The position numbers and the translations under genes are program-made. The notes beneath the pieces are model-generated. The model had not been told where the DNA came from. It was given only the letters and a program-made list of their open reading frames with translations, and did no database searches. Below, in pieces: positions 26,241 to 34,281 of a DNA stretch of 64,000 nucleotides. Positions within the stretch are counted from its first letter, which is position 1. Every line of letters begins with the position of its first letter. The DNA is from Clostridium fungisolvens. GTDB taxonomy: Bacteria > Bacillota > Clostridia > Clostridiales > Clostridiaceae. Where the stretch lies: positions 434,001 through 498,000 of the forward strand of contig NZ_BLZR01000001.1 in assembly GCF_014193895.1 (NCBI RefSeq), given 5' to 3'.

Positions 26241-26786
26241 ATGAAGAAGTTTATATGTACAATATGTGGATATGTTTATGAGGGAGAAGCTGCTCCAGAG
26301 AAATGCCCAGTATGTGGAGCACCAGCTGAAAAATTCAATGAACAAAGCGGAGAATTAGTATGGGCTGATGAGCACAGAATCGGAGTTGCTCAAGGCGTTG
26401 ATGAAAGAGTATTAGAAGGTTTAAGAGCTAACTTTACTGGAGAATGTACAGAAGTAGGAATGTATCTTGCTATGAGCAGACAAGCTGATAGAGAAGGTTT
26501 CCCAGAAGTTGCTGAAGCATACAAGAGAATAGCTTTTGAAGAAGCTGAACATGCTGCAAAGTTTGCTGAATTATTAGGAGAAGTTGTAGTAGCTGACACT
26601 AAGAAGAATCTTCAAGCTAGAGTAGAAGCTGAATACGGCGCAACTGCTGGTAAGAAAGAATTAGCTACATTAGCTAAGCAATTAAACTACGATGCAATCC
26701 ATGACACAGTTCATGAAATGTGTAAAGATGAAGCTAGACATGGAAAAGCTTTCAAGGGTTTATTAGAAAGATATTTCAATAACTAA
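26241..26786 (+). CDS. Reverse rubrerythrin
   Basis: The 181-residue protein has the rubredoxin domain first (CTICG at Cys6/Cys9 and CPVCG at Cys22/Cys25) and a ferritin-like di-iron domain after it (Glu/His ligands in GECTEVGMYL, FEEAEHAAKF and KDEARHGKAF). This order defines reverse rubrerythrin, which in solvent-producing clostridia reduces hydrogen peroxide and oxygen with electrons from NADH via rubredoxin partners. The C-terminal helix region is complete. It has its own promoter and terminator, a strong AGAGGAGG site and highly biased codons, so expect abundant expression, probably under oxidative stress; no PerR box was evident. Confidence 0.95.
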   Translation: MKKFICTICGYVYEGEAAPEKCPVCGAPAEKFNEQSGELVWADEHRIGVAQGVDERVLEGLRANFTGECTEVGMYLAMSRQADREGFPEVAEAYKRIAFEEAEHAAKFAELLGEVVVADTKKNLQARVEAEYGATAGKKELATLAKQLNYDAIHDTVHEMCKDEARHGKAFKGLLERYFNN

Positions 26787-26798
26787 TTATCACATATC

Positions 26799-26827
26799 AA
26801 AGGACAGGCGCTCGCCTGTCCTTTTTA
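26799..26827 (+). terminator. Terminator of reverse rubrerythrin
   Basis: AAAGGACAGGCG pairs with CGCCTGTCCTTT in an almost loop-less stem, ending in T5. Confidence 0.9.
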
Positions 26828-26844
26828 GTTGTATAATGTTAGTA

Positions 26845-27040
26845 AAAATTTAGATGCCACTACATCTGATACTTGATGAGCTTCGCAGATAATTAATATG
26901 ATTTCTTCTGATAAAGTTGCTAAAACTGTATAACTCGCTTCGCTCAGACAATACAGTTTCTTAACGCAACTTTATCTCCAGAAATCATTTAATTATAATT
27001 GCTTGCTCATATGTATCTCCTGTAGTTGCATCTAAATTTA
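26845..27040. repeat. Palindromic element family 1, copy C (complete, ~196 bp)
   Basis: Ends are AAATTTAGATGCCAC and TGCATCTAAATTT. Its core reads CTCGCTTCGCTCAGAC where other copies read CTCACTACGTTCGGAC, so an A-T pair of the small central hairpin is replaced by G-C. It lies 18 bases after a terminator. Confidence 0.8.
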
Positions 27041-27110
27041 ATATATAACATAGAACAACTTAAAGTTGTATTAATGGTACGTGAAGTAGATTTTATAAGC
27101 TTACATAACT

Positions 27111-27250
27111 CGCTTAATTCTAGTTGCTTGCTCATATAATATCTACTGTATCACTACCTAAATTTTAAATATAATATTAAACATAACTTGAAATTTAGTA
27201 TCACTACATCCAATGCTTCAATGATCTTCACAAAGAATTAATATGATTTA
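27111..27250. repeat. Two half copies of palindromic element family 1
   Basis: A right half (27111-27165, CTTAATTCTAGTTGCTTGCTCATAT to CCTAAATTTT) is followed by a left half (27189-27250, TTGAAATTTAGTATCAC to AATTAATATGATTTA). The left half abuts the stop codon of the CYTH gene. The halves are in reversed order compared with a whole element, as if deletion or recombination joined two neighbouring copies. Confidence 0.7.
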
Positions 27251-27811
27251 TTAAAGTCCTTTTTGATCGCCTTTTGCAAGGCCTCTTTCTTCTAGGATCT
27301 CGTAGATTGTCTTTGAGGTAGTGTCTGCCATTGTATATCCTAGAGCTTCTACAACTTCTTTAAGTTCATCTTCGTGAGCTGTTTCTATCTCTATATATGG
27401 GAAGGGACAGAAATTTTTATCGTTGATGTCTATCTCAACTAAGGTGTTTTTGTATTTATAGCTTTCTCTAGATTTTTTTATAGTTTCAACTAAAGTTAAT
27501 CCTAAAGCATTAAATAGTTTTTCGGCAGTATCACCGTCATCTACTATTATCTCGTTTTCTTCCATTACCTTATATTTTTCTTGGGATAGCATCTTTTTAG
27601 TGGTCATGTAATAAACTATTTTATTATTAAGTTTGTCATCAATAGTTCTAACTCTTGCGTAACCTTTAGCTGATAAAAGTCTTCTATCTGGAAAATCAAA
27701 GATCTTATTTACTTGATCCTCATCTTTAACTTTATAGCCTCCAAGAGCAGTTATCTTATTTTTGATTTCTTCAACATCAATATCTAAAATTCTTGTTTCT
27801 AATTCTTGCAT
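27251..27811 (-). CDS. CYTH-domain protein (class IV adenylate cyclase-like)
   Basis: The 186-residue cytoplasmic protein begins QELETRILDID, the ExExR/K signature of the CYTH fold. Further charged residues expected inside the tunnel are present (YARVRTID, VYYMTTKK, LVEIDIND, YIEIETA). CYTH proteins act on triphosphate compounds: CyaB adenylate cyclases, thiamine-triphosphatases and inorganic tripolyphosphatases. The variant signature and lack of context prevent choosing. The last residues (GLAKGDQKGL) run to a stop that touches a half palindromic element, so the C-terminus may have been altered by insertion. RBS GGAGG before ATG. Confidence 0.85.
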   Translation of the reverse strand: MQELETRILDIDVEEIKNKITALGGYKVKDEDQVNKIFDFPDRRLLSAKGYARVRTIDDKLNNKIVYYMTTKKMLSQEKYKVMEENEIIVDDGDTAEKLFNALGLTLVETIKKSRESYKYKNTLVEIDINDKNFCPFPYIEIETAHEDELKEVVEALGYTMADTTSKTIYEILEERGLAKGDQKGL

Positions 27812-28007
27812 AGCTTCCTCCGAGTTTCCTTAAAATTATAGAAAATGTATTTATAGTTTAATATAAATCGTATTGTATAGCTAATAATAGTTTATCAAAG
27901 TACCCATAAACTGCAATACTTAAATTCATTGGGATTACGTATAAGGATATTTTCAACATATTGTATGAAATATATAAGAACTTTAACTTATTTTAGTCAA
28001 AGTAACT

Positions 28008-28051
28008 AAAATGAAAATCCTTACGGAAAGGATTACATTTTATGCTATAAT
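28008..28051 (+). promoter_or_regulatory. Palindrome overlapping a probable promoter
   Basis: AAAATGAAAATCCTT and AAGGATTACATTTT form an imperfect dyad just upstream of a TATAAT at 28046-28051. It covers the expected -35 region, so it may be an operator for the two-gene unit that follows. Confidence 0.4.
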
Positions 28052-28104
28052 GATATCATTAAGGTATTCTGTAATGGAAATACAATGGTTGAGGGGGAAG
28101 TCAT

Positions 28105-28602
28105 ATGGATCAGTTTAAGGAACAATTAGTCAGAGCTCAAAATGTAGGAAAATATAAGACAGTAAAAATACTTATGTACATATTAGGTGTACTTGCAGTA
28201 CTTAGTATACTTACTGGGAACTTTATGTTAGGGTTGCTACTTGCAGCAATTGCAGGTATACTTTTCTATGTGAAAAGATTCTTCTATCTTGAGTTTGAAT
28301 ATGTAATAACCAATGGGGAAGTTGATGTTGATGTTATATATGAAACAAAAACTAGGAAGAAGAAGATGTCCTTTAACATGAAGGAAGTTTCACTTTTAGC
28401 ACCTTATGACAGTGATGCATATAAGGCGCTAAATAACAAACCTTCGAAAGTAATAACTGCAATACCAGATGGAAACAAAGATAGAGCTTATGTAGCTGTA
28501 GTTACAGAAGGAAATGATAGAGCTCAGCTTATCTTTGTACCTAATCAAGACTTTGTGAATATTTGCTTTTTATTCAATCCGAAGGTGGTAAAGAAAAATT
28601 AG
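28105..28602 (+). CDS. Small membrane protein, DUF6106-like
   Basis: The 165-residue protein has two membrane segments in residues 20-60 (MYILGVLAVLSILTG and FMLGLLLAAIAGILFYV) followed by a beta-rich soluble domain of about 100 residues. It resembles small conserved clostridial proteins that I tentatively place in DUF6106, from memory. The soluble part (YVITNGEVDVDVIYETKTRKK) looks like a PH-like membrane-associated fold. It is 16 bases upstream of the nucleoid-associated gene, so the pair is an operon. The function is unknown. RBS GAGGGGGAAG. Confidence 0.6.
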   Translation: MDQFKEQLVRAQNVGKYKTVKILMYILGVLAVLSILTGNFMLGLLLAAIAGILFYVKRFFYLEFEYVITNGEVDVDVIYETKTRKKKMSFNMKEVSLLAPYDSDAYKALNNKPSKVITAIPDGNKDRAYVAVVTEGNDRAQLIFVPNQDFVNICFLFNPKVVKKN

Positions 28603-28618
28603 TACCAGAGGTGAGTAG

Positions 28619-29659
28619 ATGGAATACGTAAACGACATAAGTATCGTAGAAGCTGTAATTCATATATTGGATACAAACGGAGATGAACCTATATTAAACG
28701 AGTATAGGTTAGAATTAAACGAAGATATATATAAATTTTTATACAGACATATTGAAAGAGCCTTTAAGGATGAAGAACTTAAATATGCTGTATTCAATCC
28801 AGAAAGAAATATAGTAAAAGAAGTTTCTCAAGACTATCTAGATGGAATTAACTCAGATATTGTGTCTGTTTCTAAGGAACTTGCAAGACAGATGTTTGCC
28901 GTAATGAAAGGCAATGTGAACATCCCATCCTGTGATCTTATAGTTGTGTCTATTTCAACGGATCAGGGACCAATGCTTGCAATAATGAAGATGGATTATG
29001 TAAGAAATTTTACTCATAAGATAGACTTTATTGAAGATAAGATTGGAATTGATATAATAGAACAGGCTTCAGGACTTCCTGCAAGTAGCTCAAGGCTTCA
29101 AAAGTGTGCATTCATAAAACCATTAAGAGAAGAGCATACAGTTAATCTAATGGTTATAGATAAGCAAAAGAAGTCAAAAGAAGAGGAAGAATACGGAGCA
29201 AATTACTTTATAAATAATTATCTTGGCTGCTCAATTGTAACTAATGAGAGAGATATGACTAAAACCTTTGTAAAGGCTGCAGAAGCATGGACTAGAAATA
29301 ACATGTATGAAGATGCAGATAAAGCCGAAAAGATAAGAAGTACCATTAAAAGCAAGCTAAAAGAAGAAGATACAATAAATATGCAAGAACTATCTCATGA
29401 GCTTTTCAAAGAAGAGCCTCAAGCTAAGGAAAGTTTCGATCAATTTGTATCTGCCCAAGGCTTAGAAGAAGAAATAGCAGTAGATAAGCAATGGGTAGAG
29501 AAAAAACTTAAAAGGGTAAGACTTAAAATCGATAAGGATATAGACTTATATTTGACTGAAGAAGCCTATAATGACCCTCAGAGATTTGAGATACAACGTA
29601 ATGGTGACGGAAGCATAAACCTTGTGGTGAAGCATGTTAAAAACTATATAGAAAAGTAA
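28619..29659 (+). CDS. Nucleoid-associated protein, NdpA/YejK-type
   Basis: The 346-residue protein matches the 37-kDa nucleoid-associated family over most of its length: the N-terminal helical region has VEAVIHILD and ELNEDIYKFLYRHIERAF, then FAVMKGN, DLIVVSISTDQGPMLAIMKMDY, an acidic EEEEYGANYFINNYLGC and the winged C-terminal part. In gamma-proteobacteria it binds the nucleoid; clostridial members are common but unstudied. It is the second gene of a two-gene unit. RBS AGAGGTGAG; ATG start. Confidence 0.85.
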   Translation: MEYVNDISIVEAVIHILDTNGDEPILNEYRLELNEDIYKFLYRHIERAFKDEELKYAVFNPERNIVKEVSQDYLDGINSDIVSVSKELARQMFAVMKGNVNIPSCDLIVVSISTDQGPMLAIMKMDYVRNFTHKIDFIEDKIGIDIIEQASGLPASSSRLQKCAFIKPLREEHTVNLMVIDKQKKSKEEEEYGANYFINNYLGCSIVTNERDMTKTFVKAAEAWTRNNMYEDADKAEKIRSTIKSKLKEEDTINMQELSHELFKEEPQAKESFDQFVSAQGLEEEIAVDKQWVEKKLKRVRLKIDKDIDLYLTEEAYNDPQRFEIQRNGDGSINLVVKHVKNYIEK

Positions 29660-29692
29660 ACATATGCCTGAAATTACATATAAGTTAATGAG

Positions 29693-29724
29693 GAAAGACT
29701 GTGGGAGACCACGGTCTTTTTTTC
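29693..29724 (+). terminator. Terminator of the nucleoid-associated gene
   Basis: AAAGACTGTGG pairs with CCACGGTCTTT (one G-U) followed by T7. Confidence 0.85.
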
Positions 29725-29904
29725 ATAGAAATATAAAAAACTAAGCTAGATAAAGCTAAAGATTTAAATAGTTTTACAATATTATAAAGGATATGCAGTA
29801 AAAAACTTATGGTTACGGAGGCAAAAAATAATACATATAATGTAAAATAATAGTTGTATATTACAACTATTGCATGATACAATAATTGTAAGGAGTGATT
29901 GAAC

Positions 29905-30351
29905 ATGATTTTTATGGATGATCCAAAGAAGTTAAGAGAATTAATACGAATGCTTGAGAGAAAACTTGGAATTTTACAAGATAGCGGGTTTTCGTGTTGC
30001 CAAATAACAATGTCACAGTGCCATGCTTTAGTAGAGATTGGTCGTGCAAAAGGCATTTCATTAAATGAATTAGCAGAATTATTAAATTTAGAGAATAGCA
30101 CTATGAGTAGGACAGTAAATAATTTGGTAACAAATGAGCTTGTAAAAAGAGATATTGATCCAGAAGATAGAAGGTATGTAACTATATCTCTTACTGATAA
30201 AGGGAATGATATCTATCAAGAGATTGAGGAAGAAATGAATGTATACTTCACAAAAATATATGAAGCAATACCTGCTGATAAAAGACAACAAGTTTTAGAA
30301 AGTATAGATATTCTTCTTGAATCAATAGACAAAAGTAGTTGCTGCGAGTAA
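29905..30351 (+). CDS. MarR-family regulator with cysteine clusters
   Basis: The start is the ATG 9 bases after AAGGAG; an in-frame TTG two codons earlier is less likely. The 148-residue protein has the MarR winged helix (LNELAELLNLENSTMSRTVN as recognition region, DPEDRRYVTISLTDKG as wing) between dimer helices. It carries a Cys pair plus another Cys near the N-terminus (SCCQITMSQCH, Cys31, 32, 39) and a Cys pair at the very end (SSCCE). Such thiols suit a sensor of metalloid, metal or oxidant. It is 31 bases before a methyltransferase also ending in a Cys-rich motif, which it probably regulates. Confidence 0.9.
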   Translation: MIFMDDPKKLRELIRMLERKLGILQDSGFSCCQITMSQCHALVEIGRAKGISLNELAELLNLENSTMSRTVNNLVTNELVKRDIDPEDRRYVTISLTDKGNDIYQEIEEEMNVYFTKIYEAIPADKRQQVLESIDILLESIDKSSCCE

Positions 30352-30382
30352 TAAAAGAAGATTATATATGGAGGGGTATGAG

Positions 30383-31006
30383 GTGAGTAGTAAAGTGTAT
30401 TTTAAAGAAGTAGCTAAAGAATGGGATACTATGAGGCAAGACTTTTTTTCAGAATCCGTAAGAGATAAGGCTTATGAGGTAGCAGATGTAAAAGAAGGTA
30501 AATTAGCTGCAGATATTGGAGCTGGAACTGGATTTATAACTGAAGGGCTTTTACAAAAGGGTTTAAATGTAATAGCTGTAGATCAATCTTATGAGATGAT
30601 TGAGGAAATGAAACAGAAATTTAATTTATCTAATCAAGTAGAATACCGTCAAGGAGATGCAGAGAAACTACCAATCGATGATGTCACAGTAGATTATGCG
30701 ATGGCAAATATGTACCTACATCACGTAGAAGATCCATTGATAGCTATTAAAGAAATGGTAAGGATACTAAAACCTTCTGGAAAACTTGTGATTACGGATT
30801 TAGATCAACACAATCATGAGTTTTTAAGAACTGAACAGCATGATAGATGGATGGGATTTGATCGTAAAGATATTGAGAATTGGTTTGTAGAAGCAGGATT
30901 ATCAAATGTATTTGTCGATTGTGTAGGTGGAAATTGTTGTGCAACCTCAAGCTGTGGAGGTGAAAGTGCAAGTATAAGTATCTTCGTAGCTTATGGCGAA
31001 AAGTAA
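30383..31006 (+). CDS. Class I methyltransferase with Cys-rich C-terminus (ArsM-like?)
   Basis: I place the start at GTG (MSSKVYFKEV), 6 bases after GGAGGGG; an ATG five codons earlier overlaps that site. The 207-residue protein has motif I DIGAGTG (residues 44-50), the acidic AVDQSYEM loop, QGDAEKLP and the ANMYLHHVEDP/LKPSGKLVITD segment of UbiE-like enzymes. Near the end is GGNCCATSSCGG, a cluster of three cysteines that could bind arsenic or a metal. UbiE-like arsenite methyltransferases also use cysteines, but their spacing differs and they are longer, so arsenic is only a hypothesis. Second gene of the MarR operon. Confidence 0.75.
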   Translation: MSSKVYFKEVAKEWDTMRQDFFSESVRDKAYEVADVKEGKLAADIGAGTGFITEGLLQKGLNVIAVDQSYEMIEEMKQKFNLSNQVEYRQGDAEKLPIDDVTVDYAMANMYLHHVEDPLIAIKEMVRILKPSGKLVITDLDQHNHEFLRTEQHDRWMGFDRKDIENWFVEAGLSNVFVDCVGGNCCATSSCGGESASISIFVAYGEK

Positions 31007-31044
31007 TTAATAAAGATGTAATTTAAAAAGTAAATATATATTAT

Positions 31045-31084
31045 AAAGACAAGGGACTCTATATAAAGTTGCTTGTCTTTCTTA
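31045..31084 (+). terminator. Probable terminator after the methyltransferase
   Basis: AAAGACAAG pairs with CTTGTCTTT across an 18-base loop; a short T-rich end follows. It is weak, so some readthrough into the acetyltransferase is likely. Confidence 0.5.
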
Positions 31085-31098
31085 GAAGGAGAATATAA

Positions 31099-31599
31099 AT
31101 GAATTATAGTATAGAAGAGATGAAGTTATCAGACTGGGAACAGGTTAAGGATATTTATTTAGAAGGAATTAATACAGGAATAGCAACCTTTCAAAGCGAG
31201 GCACCAACTTGGGAATCATGGGATAAAGGTCATCTTGCAGCATGTAGATTTGTTGCTCGTTTGGATAACGACATCTTAGGTTGGGTTGCATTAAGCACAA
31301 CTTCTACTAGAGAGTGCTATGCAGGAGTAGTGGAAGTAAGCATCTATATTGGGGAGAAATATAGAGGAAACAATATAGGATCAAGTCTTTTGACAAAGGT
31401 AATAGAGCAATCAGAAGAAAAGGGAATATGGACACTATATTGTGCTATTATTAGAGAAAATATTAAAAGCATAGAAATGCATAAGAAATGTGGATTCAGA
31501 GAGATTGGTATAAGAGAAAAAATCGCTAAAATGCCTAGTGGTGTGTGGCATGATGTTGTACTAATGGAACGAAGGAGCAAGGTGGTTGGGATAAGCTAA
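31099..31599 (+). CDS. GNAT N-acetyltransferase, phosphinothricin/ArsN-like
   Basis: The 166-residue protein has the GNAT fold: the acceptor-side N-terminus with FQSEAPTWESW, strand 4 VEVSIYI, and the acetyl-CoA loop GEKYRGNNIGSSLLTKVIE (Q/RxxGxG/A type), then ENIKSIEMHKKCGF. Length and motifs place it in the phosphinothricin-acetyltransferase (Pat/MnaT) group, whose members acetylate amino-acid analogues such as phosphinothricin, methionine sulfoximine or, in ArsN, arsinothricin. Its position just after a Cys-rich MarR/methyltransferase pair makes the ArsN option worth noting. RBS AGAAGGAG. Confidence 0.85.
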   Translation: MNYSIEEMKLSDWEQVKDIYLEGINTGIATFQSEAPTWESWDKGHLAACRFVARLDNDILGWVALSTTSTRECYAGVVEVSIYIGEKYRGNNIGSSLLTKVIEQSEEKGIWTLYCAIIRENIKSIEMHKKCGFREIGIREKIAKMPSGVWHDVVLMERRSKVVGIS

Positions 31600-31723
31600 G
31601 AATGGTAGAAATATAACTTATGGCCAGATAGGGAATCCACTAGCCTATAATGCATACTCTGATATTTTTCAAGCATGTTTTTAATAAGGAATTACATTAA
31701 AAATATTATAAGGAGAACTTGAG

Positions 31724-32047
31724 TTGAATACACTTGAATTAAGAGAATGGGTTGTAAAGAATGATATTGAAAAAAAGACTATTAAAGGTTTTTGGAACTA
31801 CTATAATAATTTCCTAGAGGAAGATTCAGAATCCTTTTACTCTATATATGGTAAGTTGGATCAAAAAATGATTTGTGTTAACTTATCGAAAGTTGCATTG
31901 ACAATAGTAAATTGGCCGGATGATTATGTGAATGATTGCATTATAGCATATGCATCTATAAAATATGACGATATTAATATCGCAGAGTATAAGCTGGTTT
32001 TCAATCTTAAAGGTGAGATAGTTGATGATTATCTATTACCGGATTAA
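31724..32047 (+). CDS. Small protein of unknown function
   Basis: This 107-residue protein probably starts at TTG, 6 bases after AAGGAGA. It is acidic and mixed alpha/beta (LREWVVKNDIEKKTIKGFW, then strands with ICVNLSKVALTIVNW and EYKLVFNLKGEIVDDYL). There is no signal peptide, membrane segment or catalytic motif. I do not recognise it. Size and style recall immunity-type or nuclease-associated small proteins, but no toxin gene is nearby, so that is not asserted. It ends in its own terminator and is 125 bases from the acetyltransferase. Confidence 0.5.
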   Translation: MNTLELREWVVKNDIEKKTIKGFWNYYNNFLEEDSESFYSIYGKLDQKMICVNLSKVALTIVNWPDDYVNDCIIAYASIKYDDINIAEYKLVFNLKGEIVDDYLLPD

Positions 32048-32070
32048 ATAGTTATATGAATAATTAAATG

Positions 32071-32105
32071 AAAACCAATGGGGAAACCTATTGGTTTTTC
32101 TTGTT
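32071..32105 (+). terminator. Terminator of the small unknown gene
   Basis: AAAACCAATGGG pairs with CCTATTGGTTTT (a short mismatch near the loop) followed by a T-rich run. Confidence 0.75.
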
Positions 32106-32131
32106 TTTTCATATTATCTAATCCACAACCC

Positions 32132-32184
32132 AATCTTAAGGTAATCTTAAGATAGTATTAATAACCACTTAAACAAAAGTGGTT
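32132..32184 (+). promoter_or_regulatory. Direct-repeat operator and hairpin upstream of ABC system
   Basis: AATCTTAAG occurs twice with an 11-base period (32132-32140, 32143-32151), the spacing expected for an OmpR-family dimer. An inverted repeat AACCACT...AGTGGTT follows (32163-32184). The downstream transporter operon is followed by an OmpR-family regulator, a likely ligand of this site. Confidence 0.6.
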
Positions 32185-32257
32185 AGAATTAATAATGTAG
32201 ATAAACGTTGGAATAATGATTGCTACTAAAAGTAATAATGGTTTTGGGAGGATAAAG

Positions 32258-32956
32258 ATGATTGAAATAAAGGAATTATCAAAGGTTTATAGGATGGGAA
32301 AGGAAAAAGTTATAGCTTTAAATAAAGTGTCTTTTAATATTCAAGATGGTGAGTTTGTGGCTATAGTTGGACCATCTGGATCAGGTAAATCAACTTTGAT
32401 GCATCTTGTAGGGGGACTGGATACTCCAACTAAGGGTAGCATAGAGGTTGATGGTAAGGACATTGCGAAGCTTAAGGATAAAGATATGGCTAAATACAGA
32501 AATGAGAAAATCGGATTTGTATTTCAGGCTTTTAATTTAGAGAACACTCAAACTGCTTTAGAAAATGTTATGATGCCTCTTATATTTTCTGGAGTAGGAA
32601 AGAAGGAAAGAAAAGAGAGAGCACTTAAAGCTTTAGAACTTGTTGGATTAAGTGACAAGGTTAAGCATAAACCTACTGAGATGTCTGGTGGTCAGAGACA
32701 GAGAGTTTCTATTGCTAGAGCTATAGTAAATAATCCTCAGATTGTTTTTGCTGATGAACCTACTGGTAACCTGGATTCTAAAACTGGTGAAAATATAATG
32801 AACTTGTTTCAAGAGTTAAATGACAAGGGTTATACCATAATAATGGTTACTCACAATCAGGTTGAAGCTCAAAAGGCTAAGAGAATGATCAAGATTATGG
32901 ATGGTGTTATAACTGATGATTTGGTCACTGAAAGGGGAATAGAAAATGCGATTTAG
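32258..32956 (+). CDS. MacB/LolD-type ABC transporter ATPase
   Basis: The start is the ATG (MIEIKELSKVYRM) 5 bases after GGGAGGA; an upstream in-frame ATG has no site. The 232-residue ATPase has Walker A GPSGSGKS, signature MSGGQRQRVSIARA, Walker B IVFADEPTGNLDS and the H-loop VTHN. The LolD/MacB/BceA group powers mechanotransmission or export machines, typically for lipoprotein release, macrolide or antimicrobial-peptide resistance. Two matching permeases follow. It overlaps the next gene by 11 bases, which indicates coupled translation. Confidence 0.95.
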   Translation: MIEIKELSKVYRMGKEKVIALNKVSFNIQDGEFVAIVGPSGSGKSTLMHLVGGLDTPTKGSIEVDGKDIAKLKDKDMAKYRNEKIGFVFQAFNLENTQTALENVMMPLIFSGVGKKERKERALKALELVGLSDKVKHKPTEMSGGQRQRVSIARAIVNNPQIVFADEPTGNLDSKTGENIMNLFQELNDKGYTIIMVTHNQVEAQKAKRMIKIMDGVITDDLVTERGIENAI

Positions 32957-34268
32957 GGACAATATAGGCATGGCCCTTCAGGACTTAAAAAGAAGAAAAG
33001 GAAGAACTTTTTTAACTTCACTAGGTATAGCCATCGGTACAATGTTAGTGCTTATAATGGTAGGACTTGGCTTCACTTTGAAGAATTTTATAGTTGATGC
33101 CATGAATGGAGAGTTAAGTTCTAAAGTTATTACCGTAGCTTCTATAAAGAAAGATGCAGAGGAGTTAGATAATGCTGCAGACTATGAAGAATGGAATGAA
33201 AAAAACTTTAAAAAGATCGACAGCAGTATGTTAGACAAGTTTGGTGCTATAAACGGAGTTAAGGAATTAAAGGCATCTATGTCTACTATGGTGGAAAAGC
33301 TTAAGGTAAACGACAGTACAAAGGAAGGTGCTTTTAGCATACAAGGTTATGATTTAAACCACTCAGTATTCTTTCAAGATGAGATAGAAAATAAGAAGAA
33401 AGCTGAAAAGGATGAGAATTTAAAGACTATAGTAAGCGGAAGTATGTTAAATAAAGATTCTAAAGCAGAAGCTATTATAAGTGAGGATATGCTTTCTACT
33501 TTAGGTTTTAGCAAGGCTGAGGATGCTATAGGTAAAAATATATCTATAATAGTTGATAAAGCTAAGGGTATTTCTATAAAACCTGTAGAGAAGAATCTAA
33601 AGGTTGTTGGGGTTGTAAACAAAAAGCTATTACCTGGAAATAGTATAATAACCTCCTCTAAAGATGCAGCTGAGATAATAGGTTTAACTGAATTAGTTGA
33701 AAACTACGAAAAGGAAAAAGGCTTTAGCTCTGTTCAGATTTCAGCAGATGATATTAACAATGTTGAAAAAGTAAAAAATGCAGTACTTGCAGAAGGATAC
33801 CAAGCAGTTTCTAATCAAGATATGATAAAAGAGATAACTAAAGCTTTTGATAATATAAGCTTAGCTTTATCAGTACTTGGAATAATAGTATTATTTGTTG
33901 CTGCCTTAGGTATAGTAAATACAATGGTAATGGCAATATATGAAAGAACTAGAAGCATTGGAGTAATGAAATCAGTAGGAGCAAATAATGTGAGTATAAG
34001 AAATATATTCTTAGTTCAATCAGGCACCATAGGTTTCTTAGGTGGAATTACTGGTATTGTGCTAAGTCTCGGAATATTTAAGGTAATAGAGTTTGGACTA
34101 GAAGCTTATTTAAAATCTAAGGATATAAGTATGAGTTTGAATTTTAACATACCGCTATGGCTGATAGGCACTACTTTAGGTTTCTCTATCGTTATTGCAG
34201 TGCTCGCAGGATTATACCCAGCTATGAGAGCATCAAGATTAGATCCTATCGATGCACTTAAGGGTTAG
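32946..34268 (+). CDS. MacB-like ABC permease (first)
   Basis: The 440-residue protein has the MacB/FtsX topology: TM1 near residues 20-42 after a basic RRKGRTFLTSLGIAIGT start, a long extracellular domain (about 45-290), then three membrane helices (about 300-430) ending ARLDP-like (RASRLDPIDALKG). Such permeases couple ATP hydrolysis to motion of the extracellular domain, moving or displacing hydrophobic substrates. It starts inside the ATPase gene and is followed after 13 bases by a second permease of the same type, so a heterodimer is expected. Confidence 0.92.
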   Translation: MRFRDNIGMALQDLKRRKGRTFLTSLGIAIGTMLVLIMVGLGFTLKNFIVDAMNGELSSKVITVASIKKDAEELDNAADYEEWNEKNFKKIDSSMLDKFGAINGVKELKASMSTMVEKLKVNDSTKEGAFSIQGYDLNHSVFFQDEIENKKKAEKDENLKTIVSGSMLNKDSKAEAIISEDMLSTLGFSKAEDAIGKNISIIVDKAKGISIKPVEKNLKVVGVVNKKLLPGNSIITSSKDAAEIIGLTELVENYEKEKGFSSVQISADDINNVEKVKNAVLAEGYQAVSNQDMIKEITKAFDNISLALSVLGIIVLFVAALGIVNTMVMAIYERTRSIGVMKSVGANNVSIRNIFLVQSGTIGFLGGITGIVLSLGIFKVIEFGLEAYLKSKDISMSLNFNIPLWLIGTTLGFSIVIAVLAGLYPAMRASRLDPIDALKG

Positions 34269-34281
34269 GAGGGGAAGATAA

